From: Sulfitobacter brevis
Lineage (GTDB): Bacteria; Pseudomonadota; Alphaproteobacteria; Rhodobacterales; Rhodobacteraceae
DNA: 64,000 bases
Assembly: GCF_900112755.1 (NCBI RefSeq)
Contig: NZ_FOMW01000007.1
Span: forward strand, 179,512-243,511
Direction of reading: 5' to 3'
Position 1 is the first letter of the stretch. Each line of letters starts with the position of its first letter. The translations under genes were made by a program, and so were the position numbers. The notes under the pieces are model-generated. The model was given only the letters and a program-made list of their open reading frames with translations. It had not been told where the DNA came from and ran no database searches. This document shows, piece by piece, positions 8,747 through 19,734 of this stretch.

Positions 8747-10038
8747 CAGTCGGCAAAGGGGTCGGTCACCAGAATGGTATCCTCCCGCTCCGGCGAGGTG
8801 GACAACAAGGCAACCGGGCAATCGATCAGCTCTTCGACGCGGCGCACATATTTGATCGCCTCGGCAGGAAGATCAGCCCAAGAGCGCGCGCCTTCGGTCG
8901 ATTGTGACCAGCCTGGCATCTCTTCATAGATCGGCTTGCAACGGGCTTGGCTGTTGGCAGCTGTCGGCAAGTAATCGAGCCGCTTGCCATCCAGTTCGTA
9001 GCCTACGCAGATTTTCAGCGTCTCGAAACCGTCCAGCACATCGAGCTTGGTGAAGGCGATACCTTTCACGCCGCTGGTGGCGCAGGTCTGGCGGACCAGA
9101 ACCGCATCGAACCAGCCGCAACGCCGCTTGCGCCCAGTGACCGTGCCAAACTCATGGCCCCGCTCACCCAGGCGCTGACCATCGGCATCATGAAGCTCGG
9201 CCGGAAACGGGCCTTCGCCGACGCGGGTGGTATAGGCTTTGACGATCCCGAGCACGAAGTCGATTGCGTTGGGGCCAACGCCTGTACCGGTCGCGGCCTG
9301 ACCTGCGATGACGTTGGAGGATGTCACATAAGGATAGGTCCCGAAGTCGATATCGAGCAGCGCGCCTTGGGCGCCCTCGAACAAGATACGCTTGCCCGCG
9401 CGGCGCTGTTCGGCCAGCACTTTCCAGACCGGCGCGGCATACTCCAGCACCGATGGTGCAATGGCGCGCAGCGAGGCCAACAGCGCATCACGGTCAATGG
9501 GCTCAAGGCCCAAGCCACGGCGCAGGGCGTCATGGTGAACCAGTGCGCGGTCAACCCGCAGCTCCAAGGTGGCGTCATCGGCCAGATCGGCAACCCGCAC
9601 AGAACGGCGGCCAACCTTGTCTTCGTAGGCCGGACCGATGCCGCGACCTGTGGTGCCGATTTTTGCGACCTCGCTTTGCGCTTCGCGGGCCCGGTCAAGC
9701 TCGCCGTGGATCGGCAGGATCAGCGGGGTATTTTCCGCGATCATCAGCGTTTCGGGGGTGATGGTCACGCCCTGACCGCGCAGGCCAGCGATCTCCTTTT
9801 GCAGGTGCCACGGGTCAAGGACGACACCGTTTCCGATCACGCTAAGCTTGCCGCCCCGCACGATTCCGCTGGGCAGCAGCGACAATTTGAACACCTCGCC
9901 ATCAATGACCAGCGTGTGGCCGGCGTTATGCCCGCCCTGAAAGCGCGCGATGACATCAGCGCGTTCGCTGAGCCAATCGACTATCTTGCCTTTTCCTTCG
10001 TCGCCCCACTGGGCGCCGACAACGACGACGTTGGCCAT
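8746..10038 (-). CDS. purA: Adenylosuccinate synthetase
   Basis: A 430-residue enzyme that condenses IMP and aspartate using GTP, the first committed step from IMP to AMP. The family signature WGDEGKGK lies at residues 11-18, followed by the HNAGHT motif and the expected GTP-binding C-terminal region. Full family length is present. A clear Shine-Dalgarno (AGGAAA) precedes the ATG. The only co-transcribed neighbour is the small DUF2842 gene, consistent with an isolated housekeeping purine gene. Confidence 0.97.
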   Translation of the reverse strand: MANVVVVGAQWGDEGKGKIVDWLSERADVIARFQGGHNAGHTLVIDGEVFKLSLLPSGIVRGGKLSVIGNGVVLDPWHLQKEIAGLRGQGVTITPETLMIAENTPLILPIHGELDRAREAQSEVAKIGTTGRGIGPAYEDKVGRRSVRVADLADDATLELRVDRALVHHDALRRGLGLEPIDRDALLASLRAIAPSVLEYAAPVWKVLAEQRRAGKRILFEGAQGALLDIDFGTYPYVTSSNVIAGQAATGTGVGPNAIDFVLGIVKAYTTRVGEGPFPAELHDADGQRLGERGHEFGTVTGRKRRCGWFDAVLVRQTCATSGVKGIAFTKLDVLDGFETLKICVGYELDGKRLDYLPTAANSQARCKPIYEEMPGWSQSTEGARSWADLPAEAIKYVRRVEELIDCPVALLSTSPEREDTILVTDPFAD

Positions 10039-10225
10039 GATGATTTCCTATTCCAGACAACCCGCGCCCGTATAGCGAGGCAGGGCCGCAGACGAAACTG
10101 CAAAAACCCCCCGCAGGCAGAAATGATGCAATAAACCGCGTGCGGTGTCGCTGTGGGCTAAGGAATATGGACTTTAGGCCTCCGGCGGGGATATTTCCTG
10201 TCGAAAAGAGAGAGGAAGATTTGCG

Positions 10226-10621
10226 ATGGGATTCATTTGGCGCTGGGTGTTTGCGTTCTTCCTGTTGGCGGCGACCTTCAATCCGACGGAATTTAACTAT
10301 GTGACATGGGTGCGCAGCTATGGCGGCAGCAACCTCTCGATTGCTGTGCTGTTGGGGCTGATCCTGTTTATCGGCTACATCATTTACATGCGTGCCAGCC
10401 TACGGTCGATCGGTGGCTTCGGGATGTTTCTGGTGCTTGCGGTGGTCGCGGCGGGGCTTTGGGTTTTGTATGATCTGGGCGTGCTGCAACTGGGCAATTC
10501 AGACTTTAACGTCTGGTTGGCGCTGATAGCTTTGAGCTTTGTTCTAGGAATCGGGCTGAGCTGGAGCCATGTCCGGCGGGCGCTGTCCGGTCAGGCAGAT
10601 ATGGATGATGTCGACGAATAG
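10226..10621 (+). CDS. DUF6524-like small membrane protein
   Basis: A 131-residue protein with four predicted membrane spans and a short acidic C-terminal tail. It resembles the conserved DUF6524 family, which has no assigned function. The start is supported by an AGAGGAAG Shine-Dalgarno before ATG 10226. It lies alone between the divergent purA gene and the convergent nitrile hydratase operon. I see no partner that would suggest a role. Confidence 0.75.
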   Translation: MGFIWRWVFAFFLLAATFNPTEFNYVTWVRSYGGSNLSIAVLLGLILFIGYIIYMRASLRSIGGFGMFLVLAVVAAGLWVLYDLGVLQLGNSDFNVWLALIALSFVLGIGLSWSHVRRALSGQADMDDVDE

Positions 10622-10639
10622 AGAAGTGCCGCGCAGCAG

Positions 10640-10963
10640 TTAGTCAGCGCGGGCGTCAAGCGTCACAGGCGCGCCGTGGGGTGTGTTGAGATACGCCGCC
10701 TCCCACGCATGGCGCAGTGTTTCAAGCTGGGCGGGATCGGCAACCGAGGTATCGCCGAGCAATGTTTCAAGCGTTTCAAGCCACGCGGCGAAGTAGTCGC
10801 TGCCGCCGTTGAGCCTGGTGTGGTGGCCGTGGCGCTTGAGGGTCGCGCCGAAGCGCTCAGCCCACTGCTGCCAAGTGAAGAGGCCGGTTTCATTGAGATG
10901 TACCGTGATGGCGAAAACCTGTGCGTGCCATGGCTCTTCGAACACCGGTTCGGGGCGGGTCAT
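10640..10963 (-). CDS. Nitrile hydratase accessory protein (activator)
   Basis: A 107-residue protein of the nitrile hydratase activator type, related to the N-terminal part of the beta subunit. Such proteins help insert cobalt and oxidise the active-site cysteines of the alpha subunit. The ATG at 10963 overlaps the beta-subunit stop as ATGA, which is preferred over an upstream in-frame start. The order alpha, beta, activator is the usual one for cobalt-type enzymes. Confidence 0.85.
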   Translation of the reverse strand: MTRPEPVFEEPWHAQVFAITVHLNETGLFTWQQWAERFGATLKRHGHHTRLNGGSDYFAAWLETLETLLGDTSVADPAQLETLRHAWEAAYLNTPHGAPVTLDARAD

Positions 10964-11637
10964 GGGGCTGCGTCCAGATAGCTTTGCCACAGATCAAGCA
11001 CGACTTCGTCTTTCGGGTGTTCGGGGTGTGCCCAGAGCTCCGATGCGGGGAAGGCAACGGCGTAGAGCGGCTCGGCTGCCTCGCCAAGCCCATGCGCATT
11101 GCTGTCCGGCAGGACATGGCTGCCATGGCGGCGCAGAATACGGCCCCGGGCACCTGCGGCATAGGACGGCAGGCGGGTATGACCGCCGTTCACGAGGACA
11201 CTTTCCGCGATCGGCCGCGTGATCACCGCATCCCCCTCGGCATAAAGCGCTTGAATACCGGACTGCCGGTCGGCAGGGCCGCCTTTGGCCAGCATGGCGG
11301 CGACGCGCTCCTTGGGCAATTTCTTATCAGTCAGCGGGCTCAGCGCTGGTGCAGCTTGCCCTGTTAGCTCGGCAGGGGTGACCATGTCTTTGGCAACCAA
11401 CAGGTCGGCGAGGGCAGCGAGCCATTTCTCATAGTATGAGAACCCTGCATAATCGCGCGGCGCCAGAGCTTCGCGGGCATGGCGCGAGGTGTCGATATTC
11501 CATTGGCCCAGAGCGCCTGCAGCCAAAGTCAGGGCCAAAGCGCGCGGATGCCAGTCGGCGTGGAATTTGATGTCTTCAGCTTCGGGCTCAATCGCTCCAT
11601 CACCAAAACGGCCGCCCATGTCATGTGGTCGGGTCAT
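10960..11637 (-). CDS. nthB: Nitrile hydratase beta subunit
   Basis: A 225-residue beta subunit beginning with the family-typical MxGxxGxG-like segment ([10 protein letters not shown]) and ending in the SH3-like barrel region. With the alpha subunit it forms the enzyme that hydrates nitriles to amides. It overlaps alpha upstream and the activator downstream by ATGA at both junctions, so the three proteins are likely made in fixed ratio. No amidase gene follows in the window. Confidence 0.9.
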   Translation of the reverse strand: MTRPHDMGGRFGDGAIEPEAEDIKFHADWHPRALALTLAAGALGQWNIDTSRHAREALAPRDYAGFSYYEKWLAALADLLVAKDMVTPAELTGQAAPALSPLTDKKLPKERVAAMLAKGGPADRQSGIQALYAEGDAVITRPIAESVLVNGGHTRLPSYAAGARGRILRRHGSHVLPDSNAHGLGEAAEPLYAVAFPASELWAHPEHPKDEVVLDLWQSYLDAAP

Positions 11638-12251
11638 GGCTGGCGCGCCAGTCCGGTGCCGATCATGCTGTCACGCGTGACCAGATCCATGAGAGCGGCT
11701 TCATCCAGCGTCTCGGTATTCGGGGGGCGCTGGGGGATAACCAGATAGCGTACTTCGGCGGTCGAATCCCACACGCGCACGGCGGTCTCAGCAGGCAGTG
11801 TTACGCCGAACTCGGCCAGAACCGCGCGGGGTTCGCGGACCACGCGGGCGCGGTAGGCATCGGATTTGTACCAGCCCGGCGGAATGCCGAGCAGCGGCCA
11901 CGGATAGCAACTGCACAGGGTACAGACGACAATATTATGCACCGCATCGGTGTTTTCGACCGCGACCATGTGTTCGCCTTGCCGCCCATAGAAGCCCATC
12001 TGCGTTACCACAGCGGTGGCATCTTCAAACAGCGCCTCGCGAAACGCCGGATCGCTCCATGCCCTTGCGACCACCTGCGCCCCATTGCGCGGGCCGATGC
12101 GGTTCTCATAGGTGTCGATAATCTCGTCCAGCGCTGCGGGATCAATCAGCCCCTTTTGCGTCAGCAAGGTTTCCAGCGCCTTGACCCGCAGGGCGGGATC
12201 GGAAGGCAACAGGGTGTGCGGGTGTGAGTGGTCGGCATGATCATGGGGCAT
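11634..12251 (-). CDS. nthA: Nitrile hydratase alpha subunit, cobalt type
   Basis: A 205-residue catalytic subunit with the metal-binding claw C-T-L-C-S-C at residues 110-115. Thr at the second position is the known marker of cobalt rather than iron enzymes. The start is ATG 12251, which opens a His-rich segment ([12 protein letters not shown]) typical of this subunit; an in-frame extension to 12314 has no family similarity. The Shine-Dalgarno is weak. The neighbours are the beta subunit and activator, but no cobalt transporter is adjacent. Confidence 0.92.
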   Translation of the reverse strand: MPHDHADHSHPHTLLPSDPALRVKALETLLTQKGLIDPAALDEIIDTYENRIGPRNGAQVVARAWSDPAFREALFEDATAVVTQMGFYGRQGEHMVAVENTDAVHNIVVCTLCSCYPWPLLGIPPGWYKSDAYRARVVREPRAVLAEFGVTLPAETAVRVWDSTAEVRYLVIPQRPPNTETLDEAALMDLVTRDSMIGTGLARQP

Positions 12252-12366
12252 AAGCGGGATCGTGACGCAGGCTTGAAGCCATGTCCAGCGCTGCAAGCGG
12301 CAAACCCTTGCCACAGCGCGAAATATTTTATGACCCAGAAGGCCAAAACTATGCTATGATAGGGGT

Positions 12367-12468
12367 ACGAAGCGAGTCTGATCCACTTCAATTCCAGGAT
12401 AGCCCTCTTACACGGTGTGGTAGAGTACCGCTTCAAAAAAGATCGTCGCCCCAAGCGGCGATCTTTTT
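12367..12468 (+). ncRNA. Candidate small RNA upstream of secG
   Basis: Between nthA and secG there are about 400 bp with no protein gene. A TATGAT-like -10 (12355-12360) with a poor ATGACC -35 could start a transcript near 12367 that ends at the strong terminator at 12436-12468. The candidate is about 100 nt. Its ends contain complementary segments GAAGCG (12370-12375) and CGCTTC (12429-12434). I do not recognise an RNA family. It could instead be a leader or a terminator of unrelated transcription. Confidence 0.4.
12436..12468 (+). terminator. Intrinsic terminator between nthA and secG
   Basis: A 14-bp stem with one G-U pair (12436-12449 with 12455-12468) and a 5-nt loop, with A and T runs at the outer ends. 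It can work on both strands. No coding sequence ends just before it on the plus strand, which is the main reason to suspect a small RNA here. Confidence 0.88.
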
Positions 12469-12657
12469 GTGAGCGCCGTTGAATTGCGCGTCTGCCCTGC
12501 TGTTGCGAATTTGCGTGATCCGGATTGACCTGAAGGGCGCCGCAGCTAGATTTATTCAGATGTTTCCGCGTCAGGCCGGTTTAGCCGCGATCCTCCCTTG
12601 CCCCCATCGGCAAAGACGCCTAGATACCCCCAAGCCAAAATCGAAAGCTCTTCGCGC

Positions 12658-13020
12658 ATGGAAAATGTCGTCCTGATCATTCATCTTATTCTAGCCCTCG
12701 GCTTAATCGCTGTTGTGCTGATGCAACGGTCCGAAGGCGGCGGCTTGGGCGTCGGCGGCGGCGGTGGTGCAGTCTCTGGCAGATCAGCCGCGACGGCGCT
12801 GGGTAAAATGACCTGGATCCTTGCGATTGGCTTTATCGCTACATCGATTACTTTGACCATCATCGCGGCTGAAAAGTCCGCCGGATCGTCGGTAATTGAC
12901 CGGTTGAGCGCGACACCACCGGCCCTGAACGAGCAAGGCGCACCAGCCCTGCCCGAGGGCAACGGCCTGTTGCCACCGACCAGCGACAGCTCGGCGCCTT
13001 TGGTCCCCGCAGCGGACTAA
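12658..13020 (+). CDS. secG: Preprotein translocase subunit SecG
   Basis: A 120-residue SecG with two membrane segments separated by the characteristic glycine-rich cytoplasmic loop (GGGLGVGGGGG). The C-terminal tail is rich in proline and alanine. It is the small auxiliary subunit of the SecYEG channel that helps SecA-driven export. ATG 12658 begins the family-typical N-terminus; the in-frame extension to 12598 has no similarity. It lies directly before pyrG, an arrangement I recall from other Rhodobacteraceae. Confidence 0.93.
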   Translation: MENVVLIIHLILALGLIAVVLMQRSEGGGLGVGGGGGAVSGRSAATALGKMTWILAIGFIATSITLTIIAAEKSAGSSVIDRLSATPPALNEQGAPALPEGNGLLPPTSDSSAPLVPAAD

Positions 13021-13200
13021 ACAGCCAAACACAACACGTTGAGGCACTGCTATTTTCTGCAACATCATGTTGCGGGCGGCCTTGCCTTAAACCTGCGAAT
13101 CCTGCTAGGCTTAACTCCCGTGGTGCTGCGGTTTTTCCGTTGCGCGTCAGGTCGGTTATTGCCGCACATGAACGAAAAATACACCGGGGGGCCTCAACCT

Positions 13201-14847
<1,647 letters not shown>

Positions 14848-14902
14848 GCCTTTGGCGGGATAGGCCTTTGCGCTCCTCCCGCCATCCGCTACACCCGACA
14901 TC

Positions 14903-15679
14903 ATGCTGAGTTACCAACATATTTACCACGCCGGAAACCTGGCTGATGTTCACAAGCACAGCTTGCTGGCGTGGACGCTTGACTATCTGACCCGCAAGGA
15001 CAAACCGCTGAGCTTCATGGAAACCCATGCGGGCCGTGCGCTGTATGATTTGTCCGATGTCGCCGCGCTCAAGACCGGTGAAGCCAAGCAGGGTATTGAA
15101 AGGGTCGCCAAATGGTTCGCGCCAGATCATCCTTTTGCCCGTGTATTGGCGGAAGTGCGCGCCGCCCACGGCGCAAACGCCTATCCCGGATCGCCGCTCA
15201 TCGCCGCCCATTTGCTGCGCCCGACCGACCAGATCCATCTCGCCGAATTGCACCCCGCCGAACACGCAGCCCTTGATTGGGCGATGTCGCCCTACCCCGT
15301 GCGCTGCCACTTGCGCGACGGCTTCGAGATGGCCTTTGCGCAGACCCCGCCAACGCCGCGCCGTGGCATGTTGTTGATCGACCCCAGCTATGAGATCAAA
15401 ACCGACTATGTCGATATTCCGCGCCACATCACCAAGCTTGCACGGGCATGGAATGTGGGCGTAATTGCACTTTGGTATCCGATCCTCACCAACGCCGCGC
15501 ATCGCCCGATGATCGACGCGCTCAATGATGCGCATCCGGATGCCTTGAGCCATGAGGTCCGCTTTGCGCCAGCGCGGCCCGGCCATGGTATGGTGGGCTC
15601 GGGAATGTTTGTGATAAACCCGCCCTATGGATTGGCCGACGAGGCAAAACGCCTCGGCGGTAAGTTTGCAACGCTTTAA
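14903..15679 (+). CDS. rlmJ: 23S rRNA (adenine(2030)-N6)-methyltransferase RlmJ
   Basis: A 258-residue member of the RlmJ (formerly DUF519/ComJ) family, which methylates A2030 of 23S rRNA using S-adenosylmethionine. The N-terminus MLSYQHIYHAGN is characteristic. The catalytic DPPYE-type motif is present as DPSYE, a conservative variant. C-terminal GSGMFVINPP also fits the family. The start is ATG 14903, 55 bp after pyrG. The function is assigned by family rather than context. Confidence 0.9.
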   Translation: MLSYQHIYHAGNLADVHKHSLLAWTLDYLTRKDKPLSFMETHAGRALYDLSDVAALKTGEAKQGIERVAKWFAPDHPFARVLAEVRAAHGANAYPGSPLIAAHLLRPTDQIHLAELHPAEHAALDWAMSPYPVRCHLRDGFEMAFAQTPPTPRRGMLLIDPSYEIKTDYVDIPRHITKLARAWNVGVIALWYPILTNAAHRPMIDALNDAHPDALSHEVRFAPARPGHGMVGSGMFVINPPYGLADEAKRLGGKFATL

Positions 15680-15696
15680 AAACGTAAGGATAAATC

Positions 15697-15990
15697 ATGG
15701 CTAAAGGCTATTGGATCGGAAACATGGACGTCAAAGATGCGGCCGTCTATGACACGTATCGCGCGGCAAATGCGCAACCGTTCAAAGAATACGGCGCGAA
15801 GTTTCTGGTCCGGGGTGGCAAGCAGGAAACCCGCGAAGGCGCCCTGCACAGCCGTACTGTGGTCATTGAATTTGCCAGCTATGCCGACGCCGTTGCCTGC
15901 TATGACAGCGATGCCTATCAGGCCGCCAAGGCCATCCGCTTGCCTGTCGCTGAGGGTAATTTGATGATCGTCGAAGGCTACGACGGATAA
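15697..15990 (+). CDS. DUF1330 domain-containing protein
   Basis: A 97-residue protein of the DUF1330 family, a dimeric ferredoxin-like alpha/beta barrel fold with no established reaction. The family pattern includes the N-terminal KGYWI strand, an R-G-G turn and a final MIVEG strand. It lies 17 bp after rlmJ with an AAGGAT Shine-Dalgarno and is probably co-transcribed with it. A GC-rich hairpin follows the stop. Confidence 0.87.
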   Translation: MAKGYWIGNMDVKDAAVYDTYRAANAQPFKEYGAKFLVRGGKQETREGALHSRTVVIEFASYADAVACYDSDAYQAAKAIRLPVAEGNLMIVEGYDG

Positions 15991-15997
15991 CAGCTTC

Positions 15998-16022
15998 AGG
16001 GGCACCGCGCTCTGGTGCCCCT
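15998..16022 (+). terminator. Hairpin after the DUF1330 gene
   Basis: A 9-bp perfect stem AGGGGCACC with GGTGCCCCT (15998-16006 with 16014-16022). No T-run follows, so it may be a weak terminator or an mRNA 3' stabiliser. Confidence 0.6.
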
Positions 16023-16189
16023 CGCTCGCCTAGCGCGCATAAATAGCCTCACCTGACAGGAATAAATGGCGGCAGTTGCGCTGATTTTGGGCGCGTGCGT
16101 GACATTGCGGGCATGGTTTGCAAAGTTTTCACGGCGCAGGCCCCAAAAAACCTACTTTGTACTTTGGCAATCCGCGAAAGCTGAGCTAG

Positions 16190-16636
16190 ATGAACTGCAT
16201 GTTAAATCGTCTGTTCCCGCGCCGCAAACCCGCGCCCAAGCCCTTGCCGCAACCAAATGCCCAGCTTGCCCTTGGGGCGCTGCTGGTCAGGGTGGCTTTT
16301 GCCGATCAAAATTACCGTGCTGCCGAAGTTGGCCAGATCGACAGGATCCTTTCCCGGACCTTCGGCCTGAAGCCGCTGGACGCCGCGAAACTACGCGCCA
16401 CCTGCGAAGCGCTGGAACGCGATGCCCCCGGCACGCCGGAATTCACCCGCATCATGCGAGAAGAGGTCGCCTATGCCGATCGCAAAGCGCTTGGCGATGC
16501 GATGTGGTCGGTAGCGTTGGCCGATGGTGCCCGCGACGACCAAGAAGAAATTCAGCTGATGGCGATCGAAATGGCTCTGGGTCTGACCGACGAAGACATG
16601 GCCGCCGCCCGCGAGAATGCACTGAAAAGGCTTTGA
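16190..16636 (+). CDS. TerB-like protein 1
   Basis: A 148-residue protein resembling the TerB (tellurite resistance) alpha-helical domain family, with the acidic repeat pattern ADQNYRAAEV and ADGARDDQEE seen in metal-binding TerB domains. The N-terminus is basic and proline-rich. The start could be ATG 16190 or ATG 16199; neither has a strong Shine-Dalgarno. A paralogue follows 37 bp downstream. No tellurite genes (terC, terD) are nearby, so a role in tellurite resistance should not be assumed. Confidence 0.75.
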   Translation: MNCMLNRLFPRRKPAPKPLPQPNAQLALGALLVRVAFADQNYRAAEVGQIDRILSRTFGLKPLDAAKLRATCEALERDAPGTPEFTRIMREEVAYADRKALGDAMWSVALADGARDDQEEIQLMAIEMALGLTDEDMAAARENALKRL

Positions 16637-16673
16637 AATTGGCCTCGGCACCGGACAGGATATTATCACCGCT

Positions 16674-17114
16674 ATGTTTGCAGATTTCATCAAACGGCTG
16701 ACCCAGCCCGACCCCGCCCCGATGCACGATCTTGATGCCCGCCTCGCGTTGACCGCGCTTTTGGTGCGTATCGCGCGGTCCGACAACGATTATTCCGCCA
16801 CCGAGGTGCAGCGGATCGACCAGATCATCATGGGCCGCTACGCCATCGATGAAACCGAGGCCCGCAAGCTGCGCCAGGACGCAGAAGCGCTCGAATCGCA
16901 GGCGCCAGATACAGTCAAATTCACCCGCGCGATCAAAGATGCCGTTCCGTATGAGGAGCGTTTGGGCGTGATCGAGGCGCTATGGAAGATTGTGTTGGTC
17001 GATGGCGAGCGTGCCGCCGAAGAAGATGCGCTTTTGCGACTGGTTGTCGGCTTGCTCGGCATTTCTGACACCGACAGCGCGATGGCGCGACAGCGGGTCG
17101 CCAGCGCCGGTTAA
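16674..17114 (+). CDS. TerB-like protein 2
   Basis: A 146-residue paralogue of the preceding gene. Both share ALLVR(I/V)A, a D-x-x-Y-x-A-x-EV segment and a late VDGER/ADGAR acidic turn. This points to a tandem duplication that has diverged well. It is probably a soluble helical protein. The gene ends about 107 bp before the ABC transporter operon. The function is unknown. Confidence 0.75.
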   Translation: MFADFIKRLTQPDPAPMHDLDARLALTALLVRIARSDNDYSATEVQRIDQIIMGRYAIDETEARKLRQDAEALESQAPDTVKFTRAIKDAVPYEERLGVIEALWKIVLVDGERAAEEDALLRLVVGLLGISDTDSAMARQRVASAG

Positions 17115-17221
17115 TCCACCCCAGCGTGTGACTGTAGTATTTGCGGCCAAACTGGGCGTTGCATTCGTGCGCGGATTGCCGCTCTATACCTCATTGAAAC
17201 GAAAAAAGAGACACCGCCCTC

Positions 17222-17998
17222 GTGAACGCTGAAACTCCGGTCATTCAGATCAACGACCTGCACAAAGCCTATGGATCGCTCGAAGTCCTCAAGGGCGTCA
17301 GCCTTTCTGCGCCGCGCGGTCACGTCACCTCGTTGATCGGTTCGTCCGGCTCTGGCAAGTCAACGCTGTTGCGGTGCTGTAACCTGCTGGAAGACAGCCA
17401 GCAGGGCGATGTTATCTTCAAGGGCGAACCGGTTAAGTGGAAGGGCACGGGACACCACCGCCGCCCCGCCGACGCCAAGCAGGTGCTGCGCATTCGCACC
17501 AACCTGTCGATGGTATTCCAGCAGTTCAATCTGTGGGCGCATATGTCGATTCTGCAGAATGTGATGGAAGCCCCGCTTACAGTTCTGGGCCGTGATCGCG
17601 CCGAGGTTGAAAAGGCCGCGCGCGGATATCTGGAGAAGGTCGGTATTGGCGATAAATGCGATGCCTACCCCGCCCAGCTTTCCGGTGGCCAACAGCAGCG
17701 TGCCGCCATTGCACGCGCTTTGTGCATGGAGCCCGAAGCCTTGTTGTTCGACGAACCGACAAGCGCGCTCGACCCCGAGCTGGAGCAGGAAGTTGTGCGC
17801 GTCATCAAGGATTTGGCCGGCGAAGGCCGCACGATGATGATCGTTACACATGATATGAAATTGGCCGCTGATGTATCGGATCACGTCGTGTTCCTGCATC
17901 AAGGGCTGATCGAAGAACAAGGGCCGCCAGAGACGCTGTTTGGCGCGCCCGAGTCAGAACGTCTGCAAGGGTTTCTTTCCGCTACCCAAGCTGCGTAA
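17222..17998 (+). CDS. Polar amino acid ABC transporter, ATP-binding protein
   Basis: A 258-residue ATPase of the HisP/GlnQ group. Walker A is GSSGSGKST, the signature motif is LSGGQQQR, Walker B is [11 protein letters not shown] and the switch His lies in VTHD. The insert after the Walker A region ([10 protein letters not shown]) is typical of the HisP/OccP branch that handles basic amino acids and opines. It starts with GTG 17222. It is first in an operon with a binding protein and two permeases, then amine-ligase genes. Confidence 0.92.
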   Translation: MNAETPVIQINDLHKAYGSLEVLKGVSLSAPRGHVTSLIGSSGSGKSTLLRCCNLLEDSQQGDVIFKGEPVKWKGTGHHRRPADAKQVLRIRTNLSMVFQQFNLWAHMSILQNVMEAPLTVLGRDRAEVEKAARGYLEKVGIGDKCDAYPAQLSGGQQQRAAIARALCMEPEALLFDEPTSALDPELEQEVVRVIKDLAGEGRTMMIVTHDMKLAADVSDHVVFLHQGLIEEQGPPETLFGAPESERLQGFLSATQAA

Positions 17999-18028
17999 AT
18001 AAAAAAACCAATAAACGGGAGACGACCA

Positions 18029-18763
18029 ATGAAAAAGATTCTACTCGCCACAGCGGCGCTGACATTTTCCGCAGGCTTTGCCATGGCAGACGCCCACGGC
18101 AAAACAATCCGCATGGGAACAGAAGGCGCATACCCTCCCTACAACTTCATCAACGACAAAGGCGAAGTTGACGGGTTCGAGCGTGAGTTGGGCGATGAGC
18201 TGTGCAAACGCGCTGAACTGACCTGCGAATGGGTCAAGAACGACTGGGACAGCATCATCCCCAACCTCGTTTCCGGCAACTATGACACCATCATGGCAGG
18301 CATGAGCATCACTGACGAGCGTGATGAAGTCATCGACTTCACCCAGAACTATTACCCGCCCACTGCCTCGGCCTATGCCGCTGCATCCGACGGCGTTGAC
18401 CTAAAAGGCGGCGTTGTTGCGGCGCAGACGTCGACCATTCAGGCGGGCTACATCGCTGAAAGCGGCGCAACGCTGGTTGAATTCGCAACACCCGAAGAGA
18501 CCGTCGCCGCTGTGCGCAATGGCGAAGCCGACGCAGTGTTTGCCGACAAAGATTACCTCGTGCCACTCGTCGAGGAATCAGCGGGCGAGCTGATGTTCGT
18601 TGGCGATGATGTGCCACTGGGCGGTGGCATTGGCCTTGGCCTGCGTGAAAGCGACACCGAGCTGAAAGAAAAGTTCGACACCGCGATTACTGCGATGAAA
18701 GAAGACGGCTCGCTCAACACGATGCTGAAAAAGTGGTTTGGCGAAGAAACCAAAACCTACTGA
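18029..18763 (+). CDS. ABC transporter substrate-binding protein, polar amino acid type
   Basis: A 244-residue periplasmic binding protein of the lysine/arginine/ornithine-binding (SBP_bac_3) family. It has an N-terminal Sec signal peptide ending near AMA-DAHG, then the family start GTEGAYPPYNF and a later MSITDER segment. It presents the solute to the membrane complex encoded around it. The adjacent glutamine-synthetase-like genes suggest a polyamine or related amine-containing solute, but this is inference from context. Confidence 0.92.
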   Translation: MKKILLATAALTFSAGFAMADAHGKTIRMGTEGAYPPYNFINDKGEVDGFERELGDELCKRAELTCEWVKNDWDSIIPNLVSGNYDTIMAGMSITDERDEVIDFTQNYYPPTASAYAAASDGVDLKGGVVAAQTSTIQAGYIAESGATLVEFATPEETVAAVRNGEADAVFADKDYLVPLVEESAGELMFVGDDVPLGGGIGLGLRESDTELKEKFDTAITAMKEDGSLNTMLKKWFGEETKTY

Positions 18764-18852
18764 TCCTATCGGATTGCCTTGGGCGGGGGGGCAGATATGC
18801 CTTCCCGTTCAATTCGTGTTAACCTCCCCTACAGCCTGAAAAGAGCCTCGCT

Positions 18853-19734
18853 ATTTTCGAGTTCTGCACAGATCCCTCGACCTTGGACGACTGGCACTGG
18901 TTCGCCTGCTACCTGACCACAGGTGTGCATATGTCGTTCTACCTGTCGTTCCTTAAGGTCTTGTTGCTGCTCGCAGTGACAGCGCCCGTCGCGCTGGCCT
19001 TCGGCTTTGCAGGAGCGATGGCCGCGCGGGCGCATTTCGCGCCGGTATCGTGGCTCGGCAAAGCCTATATCGCGCTGGTGCGGGGCGTGCCCGACATCGC
19101 GTTTTTCCTGTTTTTCGTAATCGCGCTGGATCAGGCGATTGAATATGCGCGCCACAAAGTGCTCTGCCCCGATTGGGACCTGCCGGTGCGGCAAGGCAAT
19201 GATTTCGTGGTCTGTCAGGCCGCCAAGATGCCTTTGGGAAATTCGGCGCAATGGGTGCACGAATCCTACGGCTTCGCGCTTGCCGTCGTGACATTTGCCA
19301 TCGTTTTCGGCGCTTTCGGGGCCAATGTACTTTTTGGCGCCATGCGTGCTGTGCCCCGTGCCCAATTGGAAACCGCCGAAGCCTACGGCATGTCGCGCCG
19401 TCAGACCTTCTGGCGTGTGATGGTGCCGCAGATGTGGGTCTACGCCCTGCCCGGCCTGTCAAATCTGTGGATGATTTTGATCAAAGCCACACCGCTGCTG
19501 TTCTTGCTTGGCGTTGAGGATATCGTCTATTGGGCCCGCGAACTGGGCGGCACGAAAACCCCCCGCTTCACCGATTATCCGCACCCTGACTGGCGCATGT
19601 GGTATTTTTTGGCGCTCTTGGTGTTCTACCTTTGCTTCACGCGCGCGTCCGAAGTGGCGCTGGCGCGGCTGATGAACCGTCTGACCCGCGGTCAGGCCAC
19701 CACCGGCGGCGAAGCGCAAAGGAAAGCGGCATGA
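18853..19734 (+). CDS. Polar amino acid ABC transporter permease 1 (possible ATT start)
   Basis: A HisQ/HisM-type inner-membrane permease of about 293 residues with the EAA-loop region ETAEAYGMSRRQTF. The start is uncertain. The first conventional candidate, TTG 18883, has no Shine-Dalgarno. The frame stays open upstream, and an ATT at 18853 sits 7 nt after GAAAAGAG and would give an N-terminus I-F-E-F-C. That N-terminus is similar to what I remember of homologues, so I give the longer form. A large insert after the second span (around CPDWDLPVRQ) is unusual for short HisQ proteins. It overlaps the next permease by ATGA. Confidence 0.8.
   Translation: MFEFCTDPSTLDDWHWFACYLTTGVHMSFYLSFLKVLLLLAVTAPVALAFGFAGAMAARAHFAPVSWLGKAYIALVRGVPDIAFFLFFVIALDQAIEYARHKVLCPDWDLPVRQGNDFVVCQAAKMPLGNSAQWVHESYGFALAVVTFAIVFGAFGANVLFGAMRAVPRAQLETAEAYGMSRRQTFWRVMVPQMWVYALPGLSNLWMILIKATPLLFLLGVEDIVYWARELGGTKTPRFTDYPHPDWRMWYFLALLVFYLCFTRASEVALARLMNRLTRGQATTGGEAQRKAA

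Noticed and set aside
8947..10134. A 395-codon open frame antisense to purA
   Set aside because: Shadow of a GC-rich essential gene; the product lacks domain-like features.
12410..12435. tRNA-like D-arm sequence (GGTAGAGTACC)
   Set aside because: No acceptor, anticodon or T-arm could be built around it.
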